Shown here piece by piece: positions 23,607-33,293 of a stretch of 64,000 nucleotides of DNA. The first letter of the stretch is position 1, and every line of letters begins with the position of its first letter. The stretch is taken from the NCBI RefSeq assembly GCF_900107195.1, contig NZ_FNPB01000010.1, positions 1 to 64,000 on the forward strand. The letters are read 5' to 3'. This DNA is from Halobellus clavatus (GTDB taxonomy: Archaea > Halobacteriota > Halobacteria > Halobacteriales > Haloferacaceae). A model generated the notes under the pieces. It ran no database searches, was not told the origin of the DNA, and worked only from the letters and a program-made list of their open reading frames with translations. Made by a program: the position numbers and the translations under genes.

Positions 23607-25793
23607 ATGGATTGGATTACGCACGACGAGGACGTTTGGTTCGAGTTCAGGGGCAATTCGCCCGAGCAGCTCACTCCGGGACGGTTCTACAAGGGAACGG
23701 TCGACGGGTTCGCCGACTTCGGCGTGTTCGTCGACCTCGCGCCGGGCGTCACCGGCCTGCTGCACCGCAGTGAACTCGACCGTCGGCTCGAGAGTCTCGA
23801 TTGGGAATCCGGAGACACGGTCTTCGTACAGGTGAAGAACGTCCGGAGTAACGGAAACATCGACCTCGGCTGGTCGATCCGCCAGTCCGAGTCGGAGTTC
23901 CGCGGGGCCCGCGTCCACGACCCCGACGGCGACGAGGACGGACAGCCCATCGAGGCCGACGACGGCGGCCCCGAGCCGGTGAAGAAGACGCCGAAGGGGG
24001 TCTCGACGAAGTCGCGGGCGACGAACGGCACGGAGTCCGGCGACGAACTCGGAGCCGACACGACGACCGAATCGGACGCGGGAGCGACCGAGACCGACGA
24101 CGTCGACTCCGCGAGCGGTGAAACTGCGCCGGCGAGCGACGAAACCGAGCCGGCCGGTGGCGAGACTGACTCCACGGGCGACGAGGCCGACCCCGTCGAA
24201 ACGGATGCAGAGGCGTCGGCGGAGGCCGACGACACCGTGAGCGACGGGAGCCACGACGACCACGAGGAAGCGGACGAGCGCGAGGACGAACCCGAACCGG
24301 AGCCTGAACGCGTCGCCGTCGAATCGCTCGGCGACCGCGTCGGTGACCGCGTCCGCATCGAGGGCGAGGTCGTCGGCGCGCGCCAGACTGGCGGCCCGAC
24401 GATCTTCGAGGTCCGCGACGAGACCGCCGTCGTCGACTGCGCCGCGTTCGTCGAGGCCGGCGTCCGCGCGTACCCCGAGGTCGAGGAGGGCGACGTCGTC
24501 CGACTCGACGGCGAGGTCGAACTCCGCCGCGGCGAGCTCCAGATCGAGACCGAGGACCTGACCGAACTCACAGACGAGGAGGCCGACGCGGTCGAACAGC
24601 GCCTCGTCGACGCACTCTCGGAGAAGGCCCGCCCCGAGACGGTCGAACCGCTCGCCGACCACGAGGCGGTCGCAGCAGTGACCGAACAATTGACCGACGC
24701 CGCCGAAGCGGTCCGCACGGCCGTGTTGCAGTCCCGACCGATCGTCGTCAGGCACGCCGCCACCGCCGACGGCTACGTCGCCGGCGCGGCCATCGAGCGG
24801 GCGGTGCTCCCGCTCATCCGTGAGGAGCACGCGCGCGCCGACGCCGAGTACCACTTCTTCACCCGGCGACCCCTCGACGACCCGGTGTACGGGATGGACG
24901 CCGCGACGAACGACGTGACGCGGATGCTGCAGGACAACGAGCGCCACGACGAGAAACTCCCCCTCGTCGTCCTCGTCGGCGTCGGCGGGACGACCGACTC
25001 TCTCGACGGACTCGGCCTCCTCGGCGTCTACGGGGCCTCGCGCGTCGTCGTCGACGCTGACACCGTCGACAGCGAAGTCGTCGACGAGGCGAGCGTTCTG
25101 GTCTCGCCGAACCTTACCGACACCGACGTGGCCGACCTCTCGACCGGCGCACTCGGCGCGAACCTCGCGGCCGCAGTCAACGCCGACGTCACGGACGACC
25201 TCTCGCACCTGCCAGCCGTGAGCTACTGGGAAGGAACCCCCGACGCGTACCTCGATCTGGCTGACGAGGCTGGCTACGACCGCACCCGCACGCGCGAACT
25301 CCGCGAAGCCGTCGCGCTCGAAGCCTACTACCAGTCCTACCAGGACAAGCGCGAACTCATCACTGATCTCCTGTTCGAGGACGATGGTGGACTCGCCGGC
25401 CACGTCTCCGAGCAGTTCCGGAAGAAACTCGACGACGAGGTCGCCACCGCCAAGGCCAATGTCGAGTCCCGAGCGGTCGAGGGCGTCGACGTCGCCGTCC
25501 TCGACGCGGATTCCTACAGTCACCGCTTCGACTTCCCGCCGACGTCGCTGCTCGCGGACACGCTCTCCCGGCGTGACGACGCGGCCGCGACGGTGGTCTA
25601 CGCCACCGACGAACTGTTCGTCCGAACCGACGCCGACATCGACGTGCGCGCGGTCGCGGCATCCGCCAGCGAGGCCGTCCCCGAGGGCGGCGTCACCGCG
25701 GTCGGCGTCCGCCAGAACCGCATCGAGTTCCTCTCAGGGGCCCGCGACGATGTCGTCGACGCCGTCGTCGACGCCGTCGTCGCCCAGCTCTGA
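23607..25793 (+). CDS. S1/OB-fold and DHH-DHHA1-like protein with altered DHH motifs
   Basis: 728 residues. An S1 RNA-binding domain (about 20-90, GRFYKGTVDGFADFGVFVDL), a long acidic, repeat-like linker (110-230), an OB fold (about 235-320), then a DHH-type phosphoesterase core and a DHHA1-like end (PEGGVTAVG...RQNRIEFL). In RecJ-like nucleases the core has D-x-D-G and D-H-H; here the first site reads HAATADGY and the expected DHH position reads VVVDAD, so activity may be altered or absent. It may bind nucleic acid. The ATG at 23607 is used; an in-frame GTG at 23586 is possible. Confidence 0.8.
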   Translation: MDWITHDEDVWFEFRGNSPEQLTPGRFYKGTVDGFADFGVFVDLAPGVTGLLHRSELDRRLESLDWESGDTVFVQVKNVRSNGNIDLGWSIRQSESEFRGARVHDPDGDEDGQPIEADDGGPEPVKKTPKGVSTKSRATNGTESGDELGADTTTESDAGATETDDVDSASGETAPASDETEPAGGETDSTGDEADPVETDAEASAEADDTVSDGSHDDHEEADEREDEPEPEPERVAVESLGDRVGDRVRIEGEVVGARQTGGPTIFEVRDETAVVDCAAFVEAGVRAYPEVEEGDVVRLDGEVELRRGELQIETEDLTELTDEEADAVEQRLVDALSEKARPETVEPLADHEAVAAVTEQLTDAAEAVRTAVLQSRPIVVRHAATADGYVAGAAIERAVLPLIREEHARADAEYHFFTRRPLDDPVYGMDAATNDVTRMLQDNERHDEKLPLVVLVGVGGTTDSLDGLGLLGVYGASRVVVDADTVDSEVVDEASVLVSPNLTDTDVADLSTGALGANLAAAVNADVTDDLSHLPAVSYWEGTPDAYLDLADEAGYDRTRTRELREAVALEAYYQSYQDKRELITDLLFEDDGGLAGHVSEQFRKKLDDEVATAKANVESRAVEGVDVAVLDADSYSHRFDFPPTSLLADTLSRRDDAAATVVYATDELFVRTDADIDVRAVAASASEAVPEGGVTAVGVRQNRIEFLSGARDDVVDAVVDAVVAQL

Positions 25794-25951
25794 GGCTCCC
25801 GCAGTCCCGCTCCGGATTCGCGCGCATCGCCTGAGAGCCACCGCTGTTCGTCTCTCGCCCGATTCCCGGGAGCGACACGCTTAACCCCGAAACAGGTCGA
25901 TAGACGCGTAATGAATCGTCGCTCGTCGCCACTGCCGGCGGTGATCGTCGC

Positions 25952-27640
25952 GTGAGCACGGACACTGATTCGGAGTCCGACGTCGAGGAGTCCGATCCCA
26001 CCGAGAGCGCGGCGTTCCGCCGGACCTGTGAAGACCTCGTCCAGCGGATTCTCGACGGCGACGTCGGCCGCGACGACCTGGAATCGGCGAAACTCGACGC
26101 CTGTTCGACGCACTCGTCGCCGAAGGTACCGAAGAACGCCGAGATTCTCCAGCACGCGCCGCAGGGTCGTCGCGAGGAGGTGAAAGAGGTCGTCCAGCGG
26201 AAGCCCGTCCGGACGGCCTCGGGCGTCTCGCCGGTGGCCATCATGACGTCGCCGCATATGTGCCCGCACGGGAAGTGCCTGTATTGCCCCGGGGGGCCGG
26301 CGTCGGAGTTCGACTCCTCGCAGTCGTACACCGGCCACGAACCCGCGGCCGCTCGCGGCGAACAGAACGATTACGACCCCTACGGGCAGGTGACGCTCCG
26401 GCTCGAACAACTGCGACACATCGGCCACCCCGTCGACAAGGTCGAACTCATCCTGATGGGGGGGACGATGACCGCGCGGAGTCACGACTACCAGGAGTGG
26501 TTCGTCAAGCGCGCCCTCGAGGCGCTCAACGACTACGATCTCGACGCCCAGCCGAATCCCGCCGAGGGGAAGTCGTTCAAACCCGATCCCGAGGACGTCG
26601 AGTTCCGCTACCTCGAGGACGTGATCGCCGAGAACGAGACCGCTGACATCCGAAACATCGGGACGACCTTCGAGACGAAGCCCGACTGGTGCGACCCCGA
26701 ACAGATCGACCGGATGCTCGACCTGGGGGCGACCAAGGTCGAGGTCGGCGTCCAGACGACGTACGAGCGCGTCAACAGAGAGATGCACCGTGGTCACGGC
26801 GTGCAGGCATCGATCGACGCGAACCGCCGGCTCCGCGACGCCGGGTTCAAAGTCGGCTTCCATATGATGCCGGGCCAGCCGGGAATGACCAAAGAGATGA
26901 TCCTCGAAGACTTCCGCCAGCTCTTCGAGCGCGAGGCGTACCGCCCCGATTACCTCAAGATCTACCCGACGCTCGTCGTCCGCGGGACGCGCGTCTACGA
27001 CCAGTGGCGGCGCGACGAGTTCGAACCGCTCGACAACGAGGCGGCCGCCGAGATCATCGCGGAAGTGATGGGCATGATCCCCGAGTACACGCGCCTCCAG
27101 CGCGTCCAGCGCGACATCCCCGCAGACTTCATCGACGCCGGCGTCTGGAAGTCGAACCTCCGGCAGTTGGCCCAACAGCGAGCCGATGAGAAGGGCATCG
27201 ACGTCCGCGACATCCGCGCTCGCGAGGCGGGGATGAACGAGGCCGATCCCGATCCCGAGCGGGTGGAACTGAGCGAGACGACCTACCAGGTCGCCGGCGG
27301 GACCGAGCACTTTCTCGCCTTCGAGGACCCCGTCGCAGATCTCTTGGTGGGGTTCTGCCGACTCCGGTTCCCGAACGAGCCGATCCGTCGCGAACTCGAC
27401 GACGCCGCGATCGTCCGCGAACTCCACGTCTACGGCAGCGAGGCGGGCATCGGCAGCGGCGAGGGCGAGTGGCAGCACAAGGGCTACGGCCGCCGTCTGA
27501 TCAGGCGCGCCGAAGAACTCGCCGCCGACGCCGGCTACGACGAACTCGCGATCATCTCGGGTATCGGGGCGCGAGCGTACTACCGGGACAAACTCGGCTA
27601 TCACCAGGACGGGCCGTACGTCTCGAAGTCCATCCGGTGA
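25952..27640 (+). CDS. elp3: Elp3, tRNA uridine-34 carboxymethylating radical SAM acetyltransferase
   Basis: 562 residues. The radical SAM cluster motif is in MCPHGKCLYCPGG, followed by the KSFKPDPEDV and PGQPGMTKEMILEDF regions typical of Elp3, and a C-terminal GNAT acetyltransferase domain (HKGYGRRLIRRAEE...ISGIGARAYYRDKLGY). Archaeal Elp3 works alone to start the cm5 modification of wobble uridine with acetyl-CoA. The start is a GTG at 25952; the first 40 residues are an acidic extension. It follows the DHH-like gene by 158 nt. Confidence 0.96.
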   Translation: MSTDTDSESDVEESDPTESAAFRRTCEDLVQRILDGDVGRDDLESAKLDACSTHSSPKVPKNAEILQHAPQGRREEVKEVVQRKPVRTASGVSPVAIMTSPHMCPHGKCLYCPGGPASEFDSSQSYTGHEPAAARGEQNDYDPYGQVTLRLEQLRHIGHPVDKVELILMGGTMTARSHDYQEWFVKRALEALNDYDLDAQPNPAEGKSFKPDPEDVEFRYLEDVIAENETADIRNIGTTFETKPDWCDPEQIDRMLDLGATKVEVGVQTTYERVNREMHRGHGVQASIDANRRLRDAGFKVGFHMMPGQPGMTKEMILEDFRQLFEREAYRPDYLKIYPTLVVRGTRVYDQWRRDEFEPLDNEAAAEIIAEVMGMIPEYTRLQRVQRDIPADFIDAGVWKSNLRQLAQQRADEKGIDVRDIRAREAGMNEADPDPERVELSETTYQVAGGTEHFLAFEDPVADLLVGFCRLRFPNEPIRRELDDAAIVRELHVYGSEAGIGSGEGEWQHKGYGRRLIRRAEELAADAGYDELAIISGIGARAYYRDKLGYHQDGPYVSKSIR

Positions 27641-27751
27641 TCGACCGGTGGGATCGGGCGGGACCCACAGGGTGGTCGACGGACCGACAGTCGTCGAATC
27701 ACCGACTCCGAAAGAGATTCCCCGACGTACTGCGTCGCCGCCGGTAGACCG

Positions 27752-28867
27752 ATGAGCAAGCCGCCACTCAGTGAGGTGATCAGCGCTCGGACTGTGACCG
27801 AGGCGGCGGCTATCGTCGAGCGGGTCTGGGAGGCCAGAGGGTACGACGCTCGGATCCGGTTCAGTGGCCCCGACGTTCACGTCGAAGCGGCAGGCGAAAC
27901 GCCCGACGGCACCGCTCGCGAGGTCCGTGTCTGGGTCACCGCCGGCGGACGAATCGCGGCACACCAGACGCGGGCGTACGCTCAGCAGTGCGACCGCGCG
28001 GACGTCGAGCCGTATCTAGTGGTCATCGGCGACGCACGGCTCGCAGGCGACGCACATCGACCCGAGATCGTCGAACTCGACGCGTCGTCGCTGGCGGCGA
28101 GAGTCCGCGAGGCGGGTGTCGAGTCGTCCGTCTACGACTTCGTAGAGAGGGCTGCCGACGCGGGGGATGACGTGGCACGGGACTGGTTGGGCGATCCGAT
28201 CGACGAGACGGCTGAAGCGACAGCCACGGACGACGACTCCTCGGCAGACGGCGACGACGAGGACCGGCTCGGACGCCGTGCTGCGATCAAGCGCGGGAGC
28301 AAGTACGTCGTCGCGAGTTTCCTGACGTACCTCGCCGTGGAGCGGCTCTCAGAGGAACTCCGCCGATCGCCGGGTCTCCGGAGCGACATCGACCGACGCA
28401 TCGCGTGGCTCGGGGCACGGGTACCCGACCTCGAGGCGCCGATCTCCGAGAGCACGCCCGAACCCACTGAGGCTCCCGAGACACCCGCCAACGGGAGCAT
28501 CCCGAGCGTCCCGAACGGATCGGCGCAGGGGACGCCGCCCGCGGACACGACAGCGCTCTCGTTCGAGTCACTGCGGTCGGATCCGGCCGCCTTCGTCGGG
28601 ACGACGGTTCGATACAGCGGTGAAGTCGCCGAGACCACTGAACGTCGCTCGAAACGGTTCGTCGTCATCCGGGTCGAAGAGGGCGGCGCGTGGCGCGGCG
28701 ATCTCGTCGGACGCTGGCCGGCCGGGCGCTTCTTCGACGGCAGTCTCGGGTTTCGGTTGCTGGACGGATCGACGGTCACCGTCTGGGGCGACGTCCTCGG
28801 AACGTCGTCGGTGATCGTCGGCGAGACCCTTCCGGCCATCGAGGTCGTCGCGTTCGAGCGAGTCTGA
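27752..28867 (+). CDS. Haloarchaeal protein with restriction-endonuclease-like N-terminus and OB-like C-terminus
   Basis: 371 residues. The N-terminal 110 residues (ARTVTEAAAIVERVWEARGY, EVRVWVTAGG, YLVVIGDA) have the helix-strand order of Mrr/RecB-like restriction endonuclease folds, but a clear D...E-x-K triad is not visible. An acidic linker, a weak hydrophobic segment near residues 180-197 and a threonine/proline-rich stretch follow, and the last 100 residues look like an OB-type beta barrel (VGTTVRYSGEV...VTVWGDVLGTS). Function unknown; the fold call is tentative. Confidence 0.6.
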   Translation: MSKPPLSEVISARTVTEAAAIVERVWEARGYDARIRFSGPDVHVEAAGETPDGTAREVRVWVTAGGRIAAHQTRAYAQQCDRADVEPYLVVIGDARLAGDAHRPEIVELDASSLAARVREAGVESSVYDFVERAADAGDDVARDWLGDPIDETAEATATDDDSSADGDDEDRLGRRAAIKRGSKYVVASFLTYLAVERLSEELRRSPGLRSDIDRRIAWLGARVPDLEAPISESTPEPTEAPETPANGSIPSVPNGSAQGTPPADTTALSFESLRSDPAAFVGTTVRYSGEVAETTERRSKRFVVIRVEEGGAWRGDLVGRWPAGRFFDGSLGFRLLDGSTVTVWGDVLGTSSVIVGETLPAIEVVAFERV

Positions 28868-29080
28868 GCAGCGTCGAGGCCCTGGTCGGCTGCTGAGGGT
28901 GCCACCCAGAGCGACATAGTCGCATCACAGGGGGCGAACAGTCGACACGGTTCGAATCGAATCGCGCCCCGTGCCGCCGTGTCGAGCAACCGCGAGACGG
29001 CAGGGGCGTGGCGTGAGGCACGCGGGGACTGGCCGCGGTTCTGGATATAAACCTTCGGCCCTGCGTCGACGACCGAATCG

Positions 29081-29629
29081 CTAGGTGTCGTCCGGGAGCG
29101 CCGTTTCCATCGCGATGTGTGGGATCCCGGCCTCCTCGAACTCCGCACCGTGCGCCTCGTAGCCGAGTTTGTCGTAAAACGCCCGAACGCGGGTCTGTGC
29201 GTGCAGCGCGAGCCGATCGAACCCCTCGGTCCGAGCGTGGTCTTCGACCGCCCGCATAATCCGGCGGCCCCAGCCCTCGTCGCGTCTCTCGGCGGCGACC
29301 GCGACGCGTTCAGCCTTCGCCGTGTCGGACTCGCCGCCGTCTCCGTGCGCGTCGCTCGCGGCGGGTCGAAGTCTGGCCGCGCCCACGGGCTCGCCGTCGT
29401 CGTACGCGACGAAGTGTGTCGCCTCGGCGCTGGGGTCGTCGTACTCGTCGTACTCGATGGCCTCGTCGACGCCCTGCTCGTCGACGAAGACCGTTCGGCG
29501 GACCGAGAAGGCGTCCCGCCGCTGTGCGTCAGTCTCGACGACAAATACGCCCGTCGGGTCGTCGGCGGACGCAGGCGGGTCGCCCGGTCCGTCACCGGAG
29601 TCGTCTGTCGGAGTCACGGTCGACGCCAC
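29081..29629 (-). CDS. GNAT N-acetyltransferase
   Basis: 182 residues. The order VRRTVFVDEQGV, then EPVGAARLRP, then the acetyl-CoA loop RDEGWGRRIMRAVEDHAR and RVRAFYDKLGYEAHG is that of ElaA-like GNAT acetyltransferases. It would transfer an acetyl group to a small-molecule or protein amine. The first 25 residues are an acidic extension. The neighbouring membrane-protein gene is 56 nt away on the same strand upstream, so a two-gene operon is possible. Confidence 0.88.
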   Translation of the reverse strand: MASTVTPTDDSGDGPGDPPASADDPTGVFVVETDAQRRDAFSVRRTVFVDEQGVDEAIEYDEYDDPSAEATHFVAYDDGEPVGAARLRPAASDAHGDGGESDTAKAERVAVAAERRDEGWGRRIMRAVEDHARTEGFDRLALHAQTRVRAFYDKLGYEAHGAEFEEAGIPHIAMETALPDDT

Positions 29630-29685
29630 GGACTGAGCGACGCTGAGCGTTTCGGTCTCGGAGGAGTGCCCGACGGAGAACAGAT

Positions 29686-30471
29686 TCAGGGCTGCTCGAC
29701 GGCGACGCCGCCGTCGACGGGGCTGCTGTCACCCGTGCCGCCGAGGCCACCGCTGTTGTCGCCGCTGAGTTGTACGTAGGCGTCGGCCATAATGCCGTAC
29801 AGGAGGATGAATAGCGTGCTGTTGAGCAGGGTGACAATGACTTCGCCGACGAGGGCCGAGCCGACGAGATCGAAGATGGTCCCGACGGTGCCGACGACCG
29901 CGCCGACGACACCGGCGAGCAGGATGATCACTGACAGTTTCAGTCGGCTTCCCTTCGTCTGGCCCCAACTGCGCTTGATCGCGGCGAACGCACGCTGGTC
30001 GTCGACGGCGACCTCGAAGAGGAAAAAGAGCAGCGCTGCGCCGAGGTAGATGCCCGGGAGGACCAGAAGCGTCAGTCCGATCGACACCGCAATCCCGACG
30101 ACGAGTCCGCCGCCGATCAGCGACAGCGTCGCGCGGCCGATCCGTCGGCGATAGAGCTCCGGGGGGAACGTCGAGAGTTCGCTCATCGGCCGCGTGAGCG
30201 CTCGCGCGAGCGCGACGAAGAACGCCGAACTGAGCACCAGCACGACGAGGAAGAGGATGCTCGCGACCGACCCGGAGACGGGCAGCGTCAGCCCGAACAT
30301 CTGGCCGGTCTGCGGAGCCGCGCCCGCGGGGATGAAACCGAGCACGGCCGTATTGACCGTCGCCTGAATCGAAAACTGGATGAGTAACAGGGCGACGAAC
30401 AGGATGCCACCACTTCGGGTGAGAACCCGTCTGATACCGTCACCGAACGCTTGACCGAGTCGGAGGGCCAT
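29686..30471 (-). CDS. Multi-spanning haloarchaeal membrane protein (DUF7847-like)
   Basis: 261 residues with five or six hydrophobic helices and long glycine/valine-rich stretches (for example VVLVLSSAFFVALARAL). The start MALRLGQAFGDGIRRVL at 30471 fits the usual amphipathic beginning of such proteins; a frame open to 30516 adds 15 polar residues. No transporter or enzyme motif is visible. Similar proteins in haloarchaea are uncharacterised. Confidence 0.7.
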   Translation of the reverse strand: MALRLGQAFGDGIRRVLTRSGGILFVALLLIQFSIQATVNTAVLGFIPAGAAPQTGQMFGLTLPVSGSVASILFLVVLVLSSAFFVALARALTRPMSELSTFPPELYRRRIGRATLSLIGGGLVVGIAVSIGLTLLVLPGIYLGAALLFFLFEVAVDDQRAFAAIKRSWGQTKGSRLKLSVIILLAGVVGAVVGTVGTIFDLVGSALVGEVIVTLLNSTLFILLYGIMADAYVQLSGDNSGGLGGTGDSSPVDGGVAVEQP

Positions 30472-30584
30472 ACCCGTAGTCGTGTTTCGACCACTATAAG
30501 CCCCGCTGAGACTCACACGCAGATTTCAGCTATCGCTCTGGGACTAGTCGGCGCGAAAAAATATCGGGGTGTGCGAGTCGTCGC

Positions 30585-31184
30585 TTACTCGAAGAGTTCG
30601 ACAGCCTGCTCGTAGCGGGCGCTGGGTTCCTCCCAGTCGACGACCTCGAAGAAGTTGTCCACGAAGTCGCCGCGAGCCGGACCGTAGTCGTGGTAGTAGG
30701 AGTGCTCCCAGACGTCCAGTGCGAGGACCGGGTGGCCGCCCCAGACCGCGCCTTCGTCGTGGTTGTCGACGACCACGTTGCGCAGCTGGTTCGAGAAGGA
30801 ATCGTAGACCAGGAGGGCCCATCCGCTCGCGTCGGACGCGGCGGCTTCGAATTCGCCCTTCCAGGCCTCATAAGACCCGAAGTCAGCTTCGATGCGGTCG
30901 GCGAGGGCACCCGTCGGCTCGTCGCCGCCCTCCGGCGACATCGAGTTCCAGAAGAGGTCGTGGAGGATGTGACCGCTGCTGTTGTGGGTCACGTTCCGGA
31001 TCGCACCCGCAGAGGAGGAGAAGTCGTGCGCCTCGCGGTTCTCTTCGAGCGTCTCCTCGGCCGCGTTCCAGCCGTTCACGTAGCCCTGATGGTGCGTGTC
31101 GTGATGCCACGTGAGGACTTGTTCAGAAATGTGCGGTTCGAGGGCGTCGTAATCGTATGGTAGGGGATCGAGTTCGTAGCTCAT
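30585..31184 (-). CDS. sod: Superoxide dismutase (Mn/Fe family)
   Basis: 199 residues. The metal ligands sit in the expected places: WHHDTHHQGYV, HNSSGHILHDLFW and DVWEHSYYHDYGP, and the family signature DVWEHSYY is intact. It converts superoxide to hydrogen peroxide and oxygen in the cytoplasm. Haloarchaeal members usually use manganese; the metal cannot be told from sequence alone. The ATG at 31184 has a good Shine-Dalgarno sequence, unusual among the genes here, so this message probably has a short leader. Confidence 0.97.
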   Translation of the reverse strand: MSYELDPLPYDYDALEPHISEQVLTWHHDTHHQGYVNGWNAAEETLEENREAHDFSSSAGAIRNVTHNSSGHILHDLFWNSMSPEGGDEPTGALADRIEADFGSYEAWKGEFEAAASDASGWALLVYDSFSNQLRNVVVDNHDEGAVWGGHPVLALDVWEHSYYHDYGPARGDFVDNFFEVVDWEEPSARYEQAVELFE

Positions 31185-31191
31185 AGTTTGA

Positions 31192-31231
31192 ACCTCCGTT
31201 ACATCACACGTTCGGAACGCTGTTAAATATT
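31192..31231 (-). promoter_or_regulatory. Shine-Dalgarno and TATA box of the superoxide dismutase gene
   Basis: On the minus strand ggaggt (31192-31197) is 7 nt before the ATG at 31184, and an aatatttaa TATA-like element lies at 31223-31231. The predicted transcript starts near 31200 with a leader of about 15 nt. Confidence 0.6.
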
Positions 31232-31332
31232 GAGGGAGAAGTGGTAACAAGGTACGTCCCTCGGTATCTGTAACCAGAATCAATTTCACCTCGCGGACGG
31301 ACGTTTTTGTCTCTCTGTCCCCTCGCTCCCAT

Positions 31333-31731
31333 ATGTCCACGCCCGACGACGGACCGACTGCCGCAGACGACACCAACGTGTTCGGCGACCCGCTGGAACC
31401 GTGTGGCCGCGACCCGGAGACGGGCTACCTGCGCGACGGGCACTGCCGACACCTCCGACGCGACCCCGGGCGACACGAGGTGTGCGCCGTGGTCACGGAA
31501 GCGTTCCTCGAGTTCAGCAGACAACGCGGGAACGACCTGATCACCCCGCGGCCGGAGTTGAATTTCCCCGGACTCGACCCCGGCGACCGGTGGTGCCTCT
31601 GCGTCCCGCGCTGGATCGAGGCCGAGGAGGCGGGGTGTGCGCCCCCGGTAGTGTTGGAGGCGACGAGCGAGGCCGTCCTCGAAGACGTCTCGCTGGCGAC
31701 GCTCGAATCCCACGCCGCCGAGCAGACGTAG
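31333..31731 (+). CDS. DUF2237 family protein
   Basis: 132 residues. NVFGDPLEPCGRDPETGYLR at the N-terminus, then CAVVTEAFLEFSRQRGNDL and DRWCLCVPRW match the DUF2237 pattern of short cysteine-containing proteins. The biochemical function is unknown. It is divergent from the superoxide dismutase gene across 148 bp and converges on the photolyase gene. Confidence 0.88.
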   Translation: MSTPDDGPTAADDTNVFGDPLEPCGRDPETGYLRDGHCRHLRRDPGRHEVCAVVTEAFLEFSRQRGNDLITPRPELNFPGLDPGDRWCLCVPRWIEAEEAGCAPPVVLEATSEAVLEDVSLATLESHAAEQT

Positions 31732-31774
31732 CCACGCAATCACCGGATCAGCTGCGCCCGGGCGAACCCGCGAT

Positions 31775-33229
31775 TCAATCGTCGCCGCGGGCGGCCTCGA
31801 ACATCGCGAGCGCGGCCTCCCGTCGCTCGCTGTGGTCGACGATCGGTTCCGGGTACTCGGTCTCGATACTGGCTCGCTGCGTCGGCGAGAGTTCGTGCCA
31901 CTCGTGGATCAGGTCGGCCTCGACGCCGCGGAGTTCCGGGACGTACTCTTTGATGTACTCCGCGTCCGGGTCGTAGCGCTCGCCCTGCGTCATCGGATTG
32001 AAGATCCGGAAGTACGGCTGGGCGTCCGTGCCCGTCGAGGCCGCCCACTGCCACCCGCCGTTGTCGTTGGCGGTGTCGTGATCCGCCAGGTACTCCCGGA
32101 AGTGCGCGTAGCCCTCCCGCCAGTCGATCTGGAGGTCCTTCGTGAGGAACGAGGCGACGATCATCCGCACGCGGTTGTGCATATACGCCTCGTCTTTCAG
32201 CTGTCGCATCCCCGCGTCGACGATCGGATAGCCCGTCTCGCCGGCCTTCCAGGCCGCCAACTCCTCGGCGTCGTCGCGCCAGTCGATCTCGTGTTCGTAC
32301 TCGCGGAAGTTTTCGGAGACCACCTCGGGATTGAAAAAGAGCACGTGGGTGTAGAACTCCCGCCACGCGAGTTGGGACTGGTACTCCTCGACGGACTCAC
32401 GTGCGGCCTCGTCGTCGGCCCGCTCGAGCGCGTCGGCGGTGGCCTCGTACACCTCGCGTATGCCGATCGTGCCGAACTTCAGATCGGTCGAGAGGTGCGA
32501 GACCGCGTTCCGGGTCGGATAGTCGCGGTCCTCCTCGTAGCGGAAGATGCCGTCCGCACAGAAGTCGGCCAGGCGCTCACGGGCTGCGGCCGTACCGGCC
32601 GGCTGCACGTCAGCACCGGGCGCTTCGAATCCCAGCTCCTCGATCGACGGCAGCGCGTCGCCCTCGACGGCGGCGAGGGCTTCCTCCTCGGGGGCGGCGA
32701 ACGGGTCGGGTTTCGGTCGGTCGCGCCACTTCTTCCAGAAGTACGTGAACACCGAATAGGGATCCCCGTCGTTGGTGGTGATCGACCCCGGCTTGTGGAA
32801 GATCGCGTCGTGAACCGAGGCCCTGGCGATATCGCGCTCGTTCAGAGCCCGGCGGACGCGGGCGTCCCGCTCGCGAGCGAGGCCGGAGTAATCCTTGTTC
32901 CAGACGACGCGTTCGGCGTCGTACTCGACAGCGAGGTCGGGCAGGATGTCGGCGGGGTCGCCGCGGGCGACGAGGAGATCCGACCCGCGATCGCGGTACC
33001 ACGCCCGGAGCGTCGAGAGGGCGTCGAGCATGTACCGAACCCGCGGCGCGCCGGCGTGGTCGAGGACCGCATCGTCGAAGACGAACACCGGAACCACGGG
33101 GCCGCTTGCTGCGTCGCCGTCGGCCGCCCCGCCGTCGCGCTCCCTGTCGCCGCCCGCTGCGTCGGCAGCCATCGCGAGCCCCCGGTTGTCGGCCGCTCTG
33201 AGGTCCCGCCGGTGCCAGTGGAGTTGCAT
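31775..33229 (-). CDS. phr: Class I deoxyribodipyrimidine photolyase
   Basis: 484 residues. The N-terminal antenna domain starts LHWHRRDLRAADNRGL; the FAD domain carries YPIVDAGMRQL, YMHNRVRMIVASFLTKDL and GWQWAASTGTDAQPYFR, which match CPD photolyases that repair pyrimidine dimers with blue light. An insert rich in glycine and acidic residues lies in the first 40 residues. The ATG at 33229 is the natural start. It is one of two photolyase-family genes in the window. Confidence 0.96.
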   Translation of the reverse strand: MQLHWHRRDLRAADNRGLAMAADAAGGDRERDGGAADGDAASGPVVPVFVFDDAVLDHAGAPRVRYMLDALSTLRAWYRDRGSDLLVARGDPADILPDLAVEYDAERVVWNKDYSGLARERDARVRRALNERDIARASVHDAIFHKPGSITTNDGDPYSVFTYFWKKWRDRPKPDPFAAPEEEALAAVEGDALPSIEELGFEAPGADVQPAGTAAARERLADFCADGIFRYEEDRDYPTRNAVSHLSTDLKFGTIGIREVYEATADALERADDEAARESVEEYQSQLAWREFYTHVLFFNPEVVSENFREYEHEIDWRDDAEELAAWKAGETGYPIVDAGMRQLKDEAYMHNRVRMIVASFLTKDLQIDWREGYAHFREYLADHDTANDNGGWQWAASTGTDAQPYFRIFNPMTQGERYDPDAEYIKEYVPELRGVEADLIHEWHELSPTQRASIETEYPEPIVDHSERREAALAMFEAARGDD

Positions 33230-33293
33230 ACCGATCGGTGGGCCGCCCTTCCCGTGAACGTGTCGGCAGATCCGTCCGACTCCGAGTCGACGG

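Noticed and set aside
25598-27964. A 788-codon minus-strand frame over elp3
   Set aside because: Same reason: the plus strand encodes an intact Elp3, and the antisense product has no family resemblance.
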